Below are positions 7,855-16,528 of a stretch of DNA of 64,000 bases, piece after piece. Location of the stretch: assembly GCF_018614095.1 (NCBI RefSeq), contig NZ_JAGGOY010000062.1, positions 34,864-98,863 of the forward strand. The letters are read 5' to 3'. Source of the stretch: Streptomyces sp. ISL-87. GTDB lineage: Bacteria; Actinomycetota; Actinomycetes; Streptomycetales; Streptomycetaceae. The notes below the pieces were generated by a model. It saw only the letters and a program-made list of their open reading frames with translations. It did no database searches and was not told the origin of the DNA. The number at the start of each line of letters is the position of its first letter. Position 1 is the stretch's first letter. Position numbers and translations under genes: made by a program.

Positions 7855-9025
7855 CCTCGCCGACCTCGGCAACTGGCTCGCCGTCCCCAGCGTCGTGGCC
7901 CTGTGGATCGCGGTACTGCTGCGCGCCCCCGGCGCCCTGCGCTCCCCGCAGCAGCGCGGACTGTGGCTCGCCGTCGCCACCGCGGCGGCCGCGATGACCC
8001 TGAACCTGCCCGCCGTCGTCACGTACGCGATGGAACGCGATCCCGGCTACGCGCACACCATCGGCCTCATCCGCAACCTCATCGGCGTGCTCTCGGCCGG
8101 CGCCGTGCTCTACTTCGTCGCCGCCGCCACCCGCGGCCGCCGGCTCCAACTCGGCGCCTGGGTCGGCACGGTGGTCTGGCTGACCACCCTCGTGGTGCTC
8201 GACGCGGCCGCGCCCGCACACGGCACGCACACCATGCCGCCCGTCGGCGACCCGGTGCCCTCCCTCGCGTACTGGCTGGTGCTGATCTCCGCGCACCTGG
8301 CCGCCAACACCATCTGCGTGTTCATCTGCTGGCGCTACAGCCGGCGCAGCGACAGCCGGGGACTGTCCCTGGGGCTGCGGCTGTTCGGCCTCGGCACCGC
8401 GCTCGCGGGCCTGTTCTGGTTCGCCTACCTGCTCAAGGCCCTCTTCGACAGCACCTGGGCGATGCCCGCCCTGCCGCTGATGATGAACCTGCACGGCCTG
8501 CTGCGCGCCGCCGCGATCCTGGTGCCGACCCTGTTCGCCCTGCGCCGCACCACCGCCGACATCACCACCGCATGGCGGCTCTGGCCGCTGTGGCGCGACC
8601 TGGTCGAGGCCGTCCCGCACGTCGCCCTCACCAAGCCGCGGGCCGGGCGGCTGCTGGAACTGCTGTGGCCGCCGGTACCGCGCAACATGGTGGTGTACCG
8701 CAAGGTCATCGAGACCCGCGACGCCATCCTGATCCTGGGGGAGTACGTCGCCCCGGGCGTCCCGGAGCTCGCGCGCGGCCATGTCGCCGGGAGCGGGGTT
8801 CCCGAGCAGCGGCGCACCGCGGCCGCGCTGGCCTGCGTACTGAAGGAGGCGCGGCACGCGAAACTCGCCGGGCTGCCGCAGCAGGCGGGCGAGGCGGTCG
8901 CGCTGGAGCTGCCGTCCGCGATCCAGTCCTCGGCGGAGGGCGGCGACCTGGAGGACGAGGCCAGGTTCCTGATGGACGTCGCCCAGGCCTACGGCTCGCC
9001 CGCGACCACGGCCTTCACGCCGTGA
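7844..9025 (+). CDS. MAB_1171c family putative transporter/membrane protein
   Basis: A 393-residue protein that overlaps the peptidase gene by 11 bases. The N-terminal 240 residues form about seven hydrophobic segments (for example VPSVVALWIAVLLRA, LIGVLSAGAVLYFVAAA and LGTALAGLFWFAYLLKALF). The soluble C-terminal part contains the family's WRLWPLWRDLVEAVP and LYRKVIETRDAILIL-like segments (here VVYRKVIETRDAILIL) and a helical region rich in Ala and Glu. The architecture of seven membrane helices plus a cytoplasmic helical domain next to an ImmA/IrrE peptidase recurs in actinobacteria. The described role as a transporter is only a database name; a sensory role with the coupled peptidase is my inference. 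Confidence 0.8.
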   Translation: MAADLADLGNWLAVPSVVALWIAVLLRAPGALRSPQQRGLWLAVATAAAAMTLNLPAVVTYAMERDPGYAHTIGLIRNLIGVLSAGAVLYFVAAATRGRRLQLGAWVGTVVWLTTLVVLDAAAPAHGTHTMPPVGDPVPSLAYWLVLISAHLAANTICVFICWRYSRRSDSRGLSLGLRLFGLGTALAGLFWFAYLLKALFDSTWAMPALPLMMNLHGLLRAAAILVPTLFALRRTTADITTAWRLWPLWRDLVEAVPHVALTKPRAGRLLELLWPPVPRNMVVYRKVIETRDAILILGEYVAPGVPELARGHVAGSGVPEQRRTAAALACVLKEARHAKLAGLPQQAGEAVALELPSAIQSSAEGGDLEDEARFLMDVAQAYGSPATTAFTP

Positions 9026-9075
9026 CGGCCCACCGGACCCGGGACCCCGAGCACCGAACCACAGGGAAGTGTCTC

Positions 9076-9846
9076 TTGACCACCGTTCTGATCACCGGGG
9101 CCAGCGCGGGACTCGGCGCCGCCTTCGCCCGCGGCTTCGCCGCCAAGGGCTGCGACCTGGTCCTCGTCGCCCGCGACAAGGACCGCCTCGAAGCGGTCGC
9201 CGACGAGCTCGGCCGGGAGTTCGGGGTGGCCGCGGAGGTGCTGCCCGCCGACCTGCTGGACGCGGTGCAGTGCGCCGCGGTCGCCGAGCGGCTCGCCGAC
9301 GCGGTGCGGCCCGTCGACATCCTGGTCAACAACGCGGGCTTCGGACTGCCGGCGCCGTTCCCGTACAGCCCGGTCGAGGACGAGGAGCGGATGCTCGACC
9401 TGCTCGTGAAAGTCCCCCTGCGGCTCACCCACGCGCTGCTGCCGGGCCTGCGCGAGCGCCGCCGGGGCGCCGTGCTGAACGTCTCCTCGGTGGCCGGACT
9501 GCTGCCGACCGGGACGTACGGTGCCGCCAAGGCCTGGATCACCGCCTTCAGCGAGTCCCTGCGGGTCGACATGGCGCCCTACGGGGTCCGGGTGCTCGCG
9601 GTGGTACCCGGATTCACGCGCACCGAGTTCCAGGAACGCGCCGGCATGGACGTCAGCGCCCTGCGCGACGCGGTGTGGCTGGAGCCGGAGGCCGTGGTGG
9701 CCCAGGCCCTGCGGGATCTGGCCCTGCGCCGGCCGGTCAGCATCACGGGTCGGCGCTACAAGGTGTACGCGGCCGCCGCCCGGCACCTCCCGCGCGCGTT
9801 CGTGGCCCGCAGGATGGCCCGCACGCGCCGGGCACCGGCGGAGTAG
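9076..9846 (+). CDS. Short-chain dehydrogenase/reductase
   Basis: A 256-residue classical SDR. The likely start is the TTG at 9076, preceded by GGGAAG, because the cofactor motif begins immediately afterwards. The Rossmann motif TGASAGLGAAFA is at about residues 8-19, NNAG at about 87, the catalytic Ser in VSSVAG at about 139, and Tyr-x-x-x-Lys in TYGAAKAW at about 152. The C-terminus is basic with the YAAAARHLPRAFVARRM element common in bacterial SDRs near lipid genes. Substrate unknown. The gene is on the same strand as the preceding membrane protein with a 50-base gap, so a shared transcript is possible. Confidence 0.9.
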   Translation: MTTVLITGASAGLGAAFARGFAAKGCDLVLVARDKDRLEAVADELGREFGVAAEVLPADLLDAVQCAAVAERLADAVRPVDILVNNAGFGLPAPFPYSPVEDEERMLDLLVKVPLRLTHALLPGLRERRRGAVLNVSSVAGLLPTGTYGAAKAWITAFSESLRVDMAPYGVRVLAVVPGFTRTEFQERAGMDVSALRDAVWLEPEAVVAQALRDLALRRPVSITGRRYKVYAAAARHLPRAFVARRMARTRRAPAE

Positions 9847-9879
9847 CCGCGGGGCCCGGCGCCATCGGCGGGGCGGGCC

Positions 9880-11517
9880 CTACAGCTCGACGACCTTGCC
9901 GTCCGCGACCTCCAGGCGGCGGGTCACGTGGACGGCGTCCAGCATCCGGCGGTCGTGGGTGACCAGCAGCAGGGTGCCCTCGTAGGCGTCCAGGGCGGAC
10001 TCCAGCTGCTCGATCGCCGGGAGATCGAGGTGGTTCGTCGGCTCGTCCAGCACCAGCAGGTTCACCCCGCGGCCCTGGAGCAGCGCCAGGGCCGCCCGGG
10101 TGCGCTCGCCGGGCGAGAGGGTGGCCGCCGGGCGCAGTACGTGGGCCGCCTTCAGGCCGAACTTGGCCAGCAGCGTGCGGACTTCGGCCGGCTCGGTGTC
10201 CGGGACGGCCGCGCAGAAGGCCTCAAGCAGCGGTTCGTCGCCGAGGAACAGCCCGCGGGCCTGGTCCACCTCGCCGACCAGCACACCGGAGCCGAGGGTG
10301 GCCGCACCGGAATCCGGCGCCAGCCGGCCGAGCAGGACTGCGAGCAGGGTGGACTTGCCGGCGCCGTTGGCCCCGGTGATCGCGACGCGGTCCGCCCAGT
10401 CGATCTGGAGGCTGGCCGGACCGAAGTGGAAGTCCCCGCGCCGGACGGCCGCTTCGCGCAGGGTGGCGACCACCGAGCCGGAGCGCGGGGCCGCCGCGAT
10501 CTCCATGCGCAGCTCCCACTCCTTGCGGGGCTCGTCGACCACATCTAGGCGCTCGATCGCGCGCTGCGTCTGGCGGGCCTTGGAGGCCTGCTTCTCGCTC
10601 GCCTCGCTGCGGAACTTCTTGCCGATCTTGTCGTTGTCGGTGGCCTTGCGGCGGGCGTTCTTGACGCCCTTGTCCATCCAGCCGCGCTGCATCTGGGCCC
10701 GGCCTTCGAGCGCGGAGCGCTTGTCGGCGTACTCGTCGAACTCCTCGCGGGCGTGGTTGCGGGCCCGCTCGCGCTCCTCCAGGTAGGCGTCGTAACCGCC
10801 GCCGTAGAGGTTGATCTGCTGCTGGGCCAGGTCGAGTTCGAGGACCTTGGTGACGGTCCGGGTGAGGAACTCGCGGTCGTGGCTGATCACGACCGTGCCC
10901 GCGCGCAGGCCCTTCACGAACTGCTCCAGCCGCTCCAGACCGTCGAGGTCCAGGTCGTTGGTGGGCTCGTCCAGCAGAAAGACGTCGTAGCGGGAGAGGA
11001 GGAGGGAGGCGAGGCCGGCGCGGGCCGCCTGGCCGCCGGAGAGGGCGGACATCGGCAGGTCCAGGCCCACGGCGAGGCCGAGGTCGTCGGCCACCTCCTG
11101 GGCCCGCTCGTCGAGGTCCGCGCCGCCGAGGTTCAGCCAGCGGTCGAGCGTCTCCGCGTACGCGTCGTCCGCGCCGGGGGTGCCGTCGACCAGGCCCTGG
11201 GTGGCCGCGTCCAGTTCCGCCTGCGCGGCGGCGACGCCGGTGCGGCGGGCCAGGAACTCCCGTACCGACTCGCCGGCGCGGCGCTCCGGCTCCTGGGGCA
11301 GGTGCCCGACGGCCGCGCCGGGCGGGGAGAGCCTCAGCTCGCCGGTCTCGGGCGTGTCCAGCCCGGCGAGCAGGCGCAGCAGGGTGGACTTCCCGGCGCC
11401 GTTCACGCCGACGAGGCCGATGACGTCGCCGGGGGCGACGACGAGGTCGAGATCGGCGAAGAGCGTGCGCTCACCGTGCGCGGCGGTGAGGTTTTTGGCG
11501 ACGAGGGTTGCAGTCAT
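9880..11517 (-). CDS. ABC-F family ATPase (ribosome-associated, possible antibiotic-target protection)
   Basis: A 545-residue protein with two nucleotide-binding domains and no membrane part. Walker A motifs are GVNGAGKST (about residue 38) and GANGAGKST (about 386); signatures are LSGGQ (about 160) and LSPGE (about 469); Walker B motifs are FLLDEPTNDLD and LVLDEPTNHLD. The basic, helical linker between the domains (about 240-340, rich in Arg, Lys and Glu) is the P-site tRNA interaction motif region that defines ABC-F proteins. Some Streptomyces relatives (OleB, SrmB, CarA) protect ribosomes from macrolides; others are housekeeping translation factors. The sequence alone does not decide between these. 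No biosynthetic cluster adjoins it. Confidence 0.9.
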   Translation of the reverse strand: MTATLVAKNLTAAHGERTLFADLDLVVAPGDVIGLVGVNGAGKSTLLRLLAGLDTPETGELRLSPPGAAVGHLPQEPERRAGESVREFLARRTGVAAAQAELDAATQGLVDGTPGADDAYAETLDRWLNLGGADLDERAQEVADDLGLAVGLDLPMSALSGGQAARAGLASLLLSRYDVFLLDEPTNDLDLDGLERLEQFVKGLRAGTVVISHDREFLTRTVTKVLELDLAQQQINLYGGGYDAYLEERERARNHAREEFDEYADKRSALEGRAQMQRGWMDKGVKNARRKATDNDKIGKKFRSEASEKQASKARQTQRAIERLDVVDEPRKEWELRMEIAAAPRSGSVVATLREAAVRRGDFHFGPASLQIDWADRVAITGANGAGKSTLLAVLLGRLAPDSGAATLGSGVLVGEVDQARGLFLGDEPLLEAFCAAVPDTEPAEVRTLLAKFGLKAAHVLRPAATLSPGERTRAALALLQGRGVNLLVLDEPTNHLDLPAIEQLESALDAYEGTLLLVTHDRRMLDAVHVTRRLEVADGKVVEL

Positions 11518-11543
11518 GATGTGCCGATCCTATCCGCGCGAGG

Positions 11544-11645
11544 TCGGCCGCCGGTCCCGGCCGCCGGTCCCGGCCGCCGGTCCCGGCCGCTGCTCCCGGC
11601 CGCCGGTCCCGGCCGCTGCTCCCGGCCGCCGGTCCCGGCCGCCGG
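11544..11645. repeat. 13-base GC minisatellite upstream of the ABC-F gene
   Basis: Seven to eight near-identical units of about 13 bases, ccggtcccggccg with a ctgctcccggccg variant, fill the divergent gap between the ABC-F gene and the GlxA-type regulator. The array begins about 27 bases upstream of the ABC-F start codon, so it lies where its leader or promoter should be. ABC-F resistance genes are often controlled by structured leaders, but these repeats are simple reiterations rather than an attenuator with a leader peptide. Confidence 0.75.
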
Positions 11646-11716
11646 GTCCACGGATGGCCGGATAGGTGGGATGTCTGTCATTGCGGCCATCGGGGCCGGC
11701 GTCACACCATGAGGCC

Positions 11717-12682
11717 ATGACGCTGCGAAACGTGCTCGTCGTCCTCTACGACGGGGTGCAGAGCCTGGACGTGACCGGTCCGGTGGAGGTGTTCGCCGCC
11801 GCGGCGCGCGTCCCGGGCCGGACCGGGTACGGAATCCGGACCGTGTCCCCGGGCGGGGCGCCGGTACGGTCGAACAGCGGGCTGACGCTGGTGCCGGACG
11901 GCGACCTGGAGAGCGAGCGGCCCGGCCCCGGGACCACGCTGCTGGTGCCCGGGGGCCGGTACTCGGGCGACTTCGAGCCGCGGCTCACCGACTGGCTCCG
12001 CGCCCACGGGGGTGGCGCCGAGCGACTGGTGTCCGTGTGCACGGGCGGGCTGCTGCTGGCCGAGGCCGGGCTTCTTGACGGGCGCCGGGCCACCACGCAC
12101 TGGAACGCGTGCGAGCAGATGGCACGGGACTACCCGGCCGTCACCGTCGAGCCGGACCCGATCTACGTACGGGACGGACGGGTGGCGACCTCCGCCGGGG
12201 TCACGGCCGGGATCGACCTCGCCCTGGCGCTGGTGGAGGAGGACTGCGGGCGGGACGCGGCGCTGCTCATCGCCCGGCACCTGGTGGTGTTCCTGCGGCG
12301 GCCGGGCAACCAGGCACAGTTCAGCGCGCAGCTGGCGGCGCAGACGGCCCGGCGGGAGCCGCTGCGGGATGTCCAGCAGTGGATAACGGAGCATCCGGGC
12401 GGGGACCTGAGCATCGAGTCCCTGGCCGCGCGGGCACGCCTGTCCCCGCGCCACTTCGCGCGTGCCTTCCAGGCGGAGACGGGGGTCACGCCGGGGCGGT
12501 ACGTGGAGCGGGTGCGGGTGGAGCATGCCCGGCGGCTGCTGGAGGACAGCGCGCAAGGGGTGGCGCAGATCTCCCGGTCGTGCGGATACGGCACACCGGA
12601 GGCGCTCCGCCGGGCCTTCGTGAAAACCCTGGGCCAGTCCCCGGTCGAATACCGCCGACGCTTCGGCCGATCCGCGGACTGA
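11717..12682 (+). CDS. GlxA-type AraC regulator with DJ-1/PfpI domain
   Basis: A 321-residue protein from the ATG at 11717. The N-terminal half (residues 1-185) is a DJ-1/PfpI class I glutamine-amidotransferase-like domain with the nucleophile-elbow sequence SVCTGGLLLA. The C-terminal 100 residues are an AraC/XylS DNA-binding domain with two helix-turn-helix motifs: LSIESLAARARLSPRHFARAF and VAQISRSCGYGTPEALRRAF. GlxA-like regulators sense small metabolites in many actinobacteria; the ligand here is unknown. The gene is followed, after a repeat-filled gap, by a stand-alone DJ-1 protein on the same strand, suggesting the regulator controls that neighbour. Confidence 0.9.
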   Translation: MTLRNVLVVLYDGVQSLDVTGPVEVFAAAARVPGRTGYGIRTVSPGGAPVRSNSGLTLVPDGDLESERPGPGTTLLVPGGRYSGDFEPRLTDWLRAHGGGAERLVSVCTGGLLLAEAGLLDGRRATTHWNACEQMARDYPAVTVEPDPIYVRDGRVATSAGVTAGIDLALALVEEDCGRDAALLIARHLVVFLRRPGNQAQFSAQLAAQTARREPLRDVQQWITEHPGGDLSIESLAARARLSPRHFARAFQAETGVTPGRYVERVRVEHARRLLEDSAQGVAQISRSCGYGTPEALRRAFVKTLGQSPVEYRRRFGRSAD

Positions 12683-12729
12683 CACGGCGGCCCTGCGGCC
12701 CTGCACCCCCGCGCCCCCGGGCTGCCGCG

Positions 12730-12830
12730 CCCCAGACCTGCCGCCGCCCCAGACCTGCCGCCGCCCCGGGCCTCGCGGCCCCGGGCCTCGCGGCCCCGGG
12801 CCTCGCGGCCCCAGACCTCGCCGGCCCGGG
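12730..12830. repeat. 15-base GC minisatellite between two DJ-1 genes
   Basis: Units of 15 bases reading ggccccgggcctcgc are repeated three to four times, preceded by two cccagacctgccgccg units. The array lies in the gap of about 195 bases between the GlxA-type regulator and the DJ-1/PfpI gene, and leaves a GGAGGA ribosome site intact before the latter. Confidence 0.75.
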
Positions 12831-12877
12831 CCCCGGGCCGGCGCCTCGGAAGATCGTCAACCGCTCCGGAGGAGCCC

Positions 12878-13504
12878 ATGCAGATCGCCGTACTGCTCTA
12901 CGACCGATTCACCGCGCTCGATGCCATCGGGCCCTTCGACACCCTCGGCCGGCTGCCGGACGCCGAGGTGGTGTTCGTTTCCGAGCGGCCCGGGCCCGTG
13001 CGGACCGACAACGGGGCTCTCGCGCTCGTCGCCGACAAGGGGCTCGACGAGGTGACCCGGCCGGACATCGTCATCGTGCCCGGCGGGCCGCACCCCGAGG
13101 TGGAGATGGCGAATCCCGCCGTCATGGACTGGCTGCGCGCCGTCGACGCCACCACCACCTGGACCACCTCCGTCTGCACCGGCTCGCTGCTGCTCGCCTC
13201 CGCCGGGCTGCTCGACGGGCGGCGGGCCGCAGGCCACTGGCTGTTCCTCGACCGGCTGCCGCAGTTCGGTGCCGAGCCCACCGGTGAGCGCGTCGTGTTC
13301 GACGGGAAGTACGTCACCGCCGCCGGGGTGTCCTCCGGGATTGACATGGGGCTCACCCTGCTCGGCAAGATCGCCGGGGACACGTACGCCCAGACCGTGC
13401 AGCTGATGACCGAGTACGACCCGCAGCCGCCCTACGACGCCGGTTCCCCCGCCAAGGCCCCGGCCGAGATCGTCGCGCGACTGCGCGCGGTCAGCCCGCT
13501 GTAG
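12878..13504 (+). CDS. DJ-1/PfpI family protein (isonitrile hydratase-like)
   Basis: A 208-residue single-domain protein, ATG at 12878 with ccggagga seven bases upstream. The elbow Cys lies in TSVCTGSLLLASAG (about residue 101), preceded by an IVPGG block and followed by GHWLFLD and the AAGVSSGIDM motif. This pattern is found in DJ-1 proteins related to isocyanide hydratase (InhA), which turns isonitriles into N-formamides, and to stress chaperones or glyoxalases. The exact reaction cannot be fixed. It lies downstream of a GlxA-type regulator with a similar domain. The 3' end overlaps the convergent enoyl-CoA hydratase gene by 14 bases. Confidence 0.85.
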   Translation: MQIAVLLYDRFTALDAIGPFDTLGRLPDAEVVFVSERPGPVRTDNGALALVADKGLDEVTRPDIVIVPGGPHPEVEMANPAVMDWLRAVDATTTWTTSVCTGSLLLASAGLLDGRRAAGHWLFLDRLPQFGAEPTGERVVFDGKYVTAAGVSSGIDMGLTLLGKIAGDTYAQTVQLMTEYDPQPPYDAGSPAKAPAEIVARLRAVSPL

Positions 13505-14237
13505 TCCACGTAAAGGACGGCGTACGGCGTTCCAGGAACGCGGCGACACCCTCCGCGGTGTCGCCGCTTCCGGCCGCCTGCGCCGCCCAGTGCGCGTCCC
13601 GGTCCGTGCGGCCGTCCGTGAACTCCTTCGCCGCCGCCTGCGTCAGCTGCGAGCGCCCGGCCAGGACGCGGGCGAAGTCGGCGACCCGCTTGTCGAGTTG
13701 GCCGGCCGGCAGGAGCTCGTTCAGGAAGCCGGCCCGCAGGGCGTGCTCCGCGTCGATCAACTCGGCGGAGAACAGCAGGTACTTGGCCGTCGCCGGGCCG
13801 ACCAGCCGCGCCAGCCGCCGGGTGGAGGAGGCCGGGTAGACGATGCCCAGCTTCGCCGGGGTCACCCCGAACGAGGCGCCCTCCTCCGCGAACCGCAGAT
13901 CGCACGCCGCCGCCAGCTGGCTGCCGCCGCCCACACAGAAACCGCGGATCGCGGCCAGGGAGGGCTTCGGAAAGGCCGCCAGGGCCTCCTCCGCGGCCAC
14001 CGCCAGGGCCTGCGGATCCTCGTCCCCCGTCAGTGAGGAGATGTCCGCCCCCGCGCAGAAGGTCCGGCCGGCCCCCGTCAGCACCAGTACCCGTACGGCC
14101 GGGTCCGCCGCGAGATCCGGCAGCAGCTCCGGGAGCGCGCGCCACATGGCGGCGGTCATGGCGTTCCGTTTGACGGGGTGCGAGATGACGACGGTGGCGA
14201 CCCCGTCGGCCACCGTGTGGAGGAGGGATGCGTCCAT
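13491..14237 (-). CDS. Enoyl-CoA hydratase/isomerase family protein
   Basis: A 248-residue crotonase-fold protein. The ATG complement at 14235-14237 fits the homology start (LLHTVADGVATVVISHPVKRNAMTAAM). The oxyanion-hole motifs are FCAGADISSL (about residue 60) and IRGFCVGGGSQLAAACDLRFA (about 98-118). The position of the first catalytic Glu is taken by Gly-Ser in GGGSQLA, and the second acid region reads KLGIVYPASSTRRL; the usual Glu pair of hydratases is therefore not evident. Related crotonases with such changes act as isomerases, dehalogenases or decarboxylases. Substrate unknown. It overlaps the convergent DJ-1 gene at its 3' end. Confidence 0.85.
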   Translation of the reverse strand: MDASLLHTVADGVATVVISHPVKRNAMTAAMWRALPELLPDLAADPAVRVLVLTGAGRTFCAGADISSLTGDEDPQALAVAAEEALAAFPKPSLAAIRGFCVGGGSQLAAACDLRFAEEGASFGVTPAKLGIVYPASSTRRLARLVGPATAKYLLFSAELIDAEHALRAGFLNELLPAGQLDKRVADFARVLAGRSQLTQAAAKEFTDGRTDRDAHWAAQAAGSGDTAEGVAAFLERRTPSFTWTTAG

Positions 14238-14471
14238 GTGCCGGATGCTATCCCGGGCCGCCGAAGCCGGGTGTGGGGGACGAGGTCCGGGAGGCGCCCG
14301 AGAAGGGCGCACCAGAGGATCAGGAACGGTCCAACAACTGACTCTGTCATACGCCAGTGGTCAGAAAGTGTCCGATTGACGCTGACTTCTGGTCAGCGGT
14401 CCGGTCCGGACCAGGTGGTTCCCCACTCTGGACGCGTGGAGACGATCGAGCGCGAAGACGGGGGCCGGAAG

Positions 14472-14981
14472 ATGACCGACAGCGGGAGTGTCCCGCCAGC
14501 CAAGGAGGGTGAACCGGAGGCTCCGGCCGACCCCCTCGCGTACGAGGGAGTGTGGCGGTTCACCGCGCCCGCGGTAGAAGAATCCGTTCCGCAGGCCCGT
14601 CGCGCTGTCCGCGACCTGCTCGAGCGGCAGGGGGTGCCGGCGCATCAGGACTTGCTCTACTCCCTGCTGCTGATCGTCTCCGAACTGGTGACGAACTCGG
14701 TCCGGCACGCCGCCCTGCTCTCGCCGGAGGTCGCGGTCGAGGTCGCGGTGGGCCGGGAGTGGGTACGGGTGGCGGTCGAGGACAACCACCCGTACCGCCC
14801 CAAGGCGCTGGAGGCCGATTTCGGCCAGACCGGCGGCCGGGGTCTGCTCCTGGTGCGCGAGATCACGCTGGAGGCCGGCGGGGTCTGCGATGTCGAGCAC
14901 ACCTCGACGGGCGGCAAGGTCATCTGGGCCGCCCTGCCGCTCACCGCACCGGCGCCCACCTCACCGGCCCCCGGCGCCTGA
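14472..14981 (+). CDS. HATPase_c anti-sigma-factor-like regulator
   Basis: A 169-residue protein starting at the ATG at 14472 (GGGG-CCGGAA upstream); an in-frame GTG at 14436 would add 12 residues. It contains the small GHKL ATPase fold used by Streptomyces single-domain regulators: the N box LIVSELVTNSVRHA (about 69-82), the G1 box VAVEDNHPY and the G2 box GQTGGRGLLLVREI. There is no sensor or dimerisation domain, so it is an SpoIIAB/RsbW-type protein kinase or ATP-dependent binding partner rather than a sensor kinase. No sigma factor or STAS antagonist gene adjoins it, so its partner is not indicated here. Confidence 0.85.
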   Translation: MTDSGSVPPAKEGEPEAPADPLAYEGVWRFTAPAVEESVPQARRAVRDLLERQGVPAHQDLLYSLLLIVSELVTNSVRHAALLSPEVAVEVAVGREWVRVAVEDNHPYRPKALEADFGQTGGRGLLLVREITLEAGGVCDVEHTSTGGKVIWAALPLTAPAPTSPAPGA

Positions 14982-15014
14982 ACGCCTCGCCCTGAACGAG
15001 GTAAGGGCTGCGGG

Positions 15015-15614
15015 CTACCAGCCCGCCGCGACCCCGGTCAGCTCGCGGATCGCGGGCCGGGCCGCGTCCAGCACGGTCATGAACCAGGCCGAGAACGGCA
15101 CCTCGGCATGCCGCTTGGCCAGCTCCTCGGCGGTGACGAAGACCGTGTCGCCCACCTCCTCCGAATCCGGGTGCGGCTCCGACTGCGCGAGCCCGACGAA
15201 CAGGTGGTTGTACTCCTGCTCCACCAGACCCGATGCCGGGTCGGGGTGGTTGTAACGCACGGTCCCCGCCTCCGCGAGCAGCGAGGGCGACAGCCCCAGC
15301 TCCTCGTAGGTCCGCCGGGCCGCGGCCGCGAACGGCGACTCCCCGGGATAGGGGTGACCGCAACACGTGTTCGACCAGACGCCGGGGGAGTGGTACTTCC
15401 CCAGGGCGCGCTGCTGGAGCAGCAGGCGGCCCTGCTCGTCGAAGAGGAACACGGAGAACGCCCGGTGCAACTGCCCGGGCGCCTGGTGGGCGGAGAGCTT
15501 CTCCGCCGTGCCGATGGTGTTGCCGGACTCGTCGACCAGTTCGAGCATGATCGCTTCTTGAGTGCCGGTGCCGGTGGACGCGCTGTTCGCGGCGGTGGCT
15601 GGTGTGGTCGGCAT
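15015..15614 (-). CDS. idi: Isopentenyl-diphosphate delta-isomerase, type I
   Basis: A 199-residue Nudix-fold enzyme that interconverts IPP and DMAPP. The catalytic Cys lies in SNTCCGHP (about residue 83) and the catalytic Glu in VEQEYNHLF (about 133); the Nudix-like helix is AAAARRTYEELGLSP. The start at 15614 has AAGGATGG upstream; an ATG two codons earlier is possible. The first 22 residues are Ala/Thr-rich and not conserved. This gene sits about 9 kb upstream of the hopanoid operon; the same neighbourhood exists in S. coelicolor (SCO6750). It would supply both C5 units for the downstream polyprenyl, squalene and hopanoid enzymes. Transcription is opposite to those genes. Confidence 0.95.
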   Translation of the reverse strand: MPTTPATAANSASTGTGTQEAIMLELVDESGNTIGTAEKLSAHQAPGQLHRAFSVFLFDEQGRLLLQQRALGKYHSPGVWSNTCCGHPYPGESPFAAAARRTYEELGLSPSLLAEAGTVRYNHPDPASGLVEQEYNHLFVGLAQSEPHPDSEEVGDTVFVTAEELAKRHAEVPFSAWFMTVLDAARPAIRELTGVAAGW

Positions 15615-15736
15615 ACCCATCCTTCGCTTCGGACTTCGGCCTTCAGTCTGCCGTACTGAGGCGGCTTGTCCCCACTTCGGTGATCCGCGCATGTCTGCCC
15701 CCCGCCGGGTGATAACGGCGGGGGGCAGACCATCCG

Positions 15737-16528
15737 TCACGCCGGCCGGGCGCCGCCGTCGCCGGCGGTCAGCGGGCGCAGGACATAGCCCGTGTACCCG
15801 TATTCGTGCCCGTACCTGGCCCGTACGTCCAGCTCCTCGCGCGTCGAGGCCAGCGCGGCCGGCATCCCGGGGGCCGAGGGATCGGCGGTCCGCACGCGCT
15901 CGGCCAGGGGGCCGTAGTACTCGTCCCAGTCGGAGTCGGGCAGGTGGTGGACGCCGAGCACCCGGTACCCGGCGGCCCGGGCGGACGCCAGGTTGCCTGT
16001 AGTGGAGCGCAGCGGGTTCTTGAGGTCCCACTGCCGGTCCCAGAAGGCGCGGGCCCCGGCGGAGGGCTCCTCGGCCGTCCACTCGCACTCGGTCAGCACC
16101 AGCGTGCCGCCGGGCGCGAGCAGCCGCTTCCACCGCGCGAGCGCGGTGTCGAAGCCGATGTTGTAGGCGGAGCCCTCCGCCCAGACGAGGTCGAAGGAAC
16201 CATCCTCGTAGGGGACAGCGCCCATGTCCGCCTTGACGGCGTGGACGCGATCGGCGGTCCCGCGGACCGCGGCGGCCGCGCGGACCTCGTCGAGGAAGCC
16301 CTCGTGGAGATCGACTGCGGTCACCTCGGCGCCGAGCGCACCCGCCTCCTCGGCGAGGAGCAGCGCGCTGCGGCCGGGACCGCAGCCGAGATCGAGGACG
16401 CGCGGCCGCTCGGGCAGCGGTCCGCACAGGGACAGCAGGTGCCGGGTGGTGGCGTCGGAGCCGGGGCCCTGCCGGGGCAGGCCGCGGTGAAGGGAGAGGA
16501 AAGCCTTGATGAAGGTGTTGTCGGTCAA
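15737..16528 (-). CDS. Class I SAM-dependent methyltransferase
   Basis: A 263-residue protein with the SAM-binding motif I VLDLGCGPGRSALLL (about residues 43-57), the acidic strand end VTAVDLHEGFLDEV, and the motif around DMGAVPYEDGSFDLVWAEGS that marks post-I/motif II of this Rossmann fold. The N-terminal helix FIKAFLSLHRGLPRQGPGSD resembles small-molecule methyltransferases that methylate amines or ubiquinone-like substrates. The substrate is unknown. It is transcribed with idi but with a 122-base gap, so operon membership is uncertain. Confidence 0.85.
   Translation of the reverse strand: MTDNTFIKAFLSLHRGLPRQGPGSDATTRHLLSLCGPLPERPRVLDLGCGPGRSALLLAEEAGALGAEVTAVDLHEGFLDEVRAAAAVRGTADRVHAVKADMGAVPYEDGSFDLVWAEGSAYNIGFDTALARWKRLLAPGGTLVLTECEWTAEEPSAGARAFWDRQWDLKNPLRSTTGNLASARAAGYRVLGVHHLPDSDWDEYYGPLAERVRTADPSAPGMPAALASTREELDVRARYGHEYGYTGYVLRPLTAGDGGARPA

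Noticed and set aside
9880..11517. Calling the ABC-F gene a specific antibiotic resistance determinant
   Set aside because: Motifs show the class, but the linker sequence does not identify a drug group and no biosynthetic genes are near.
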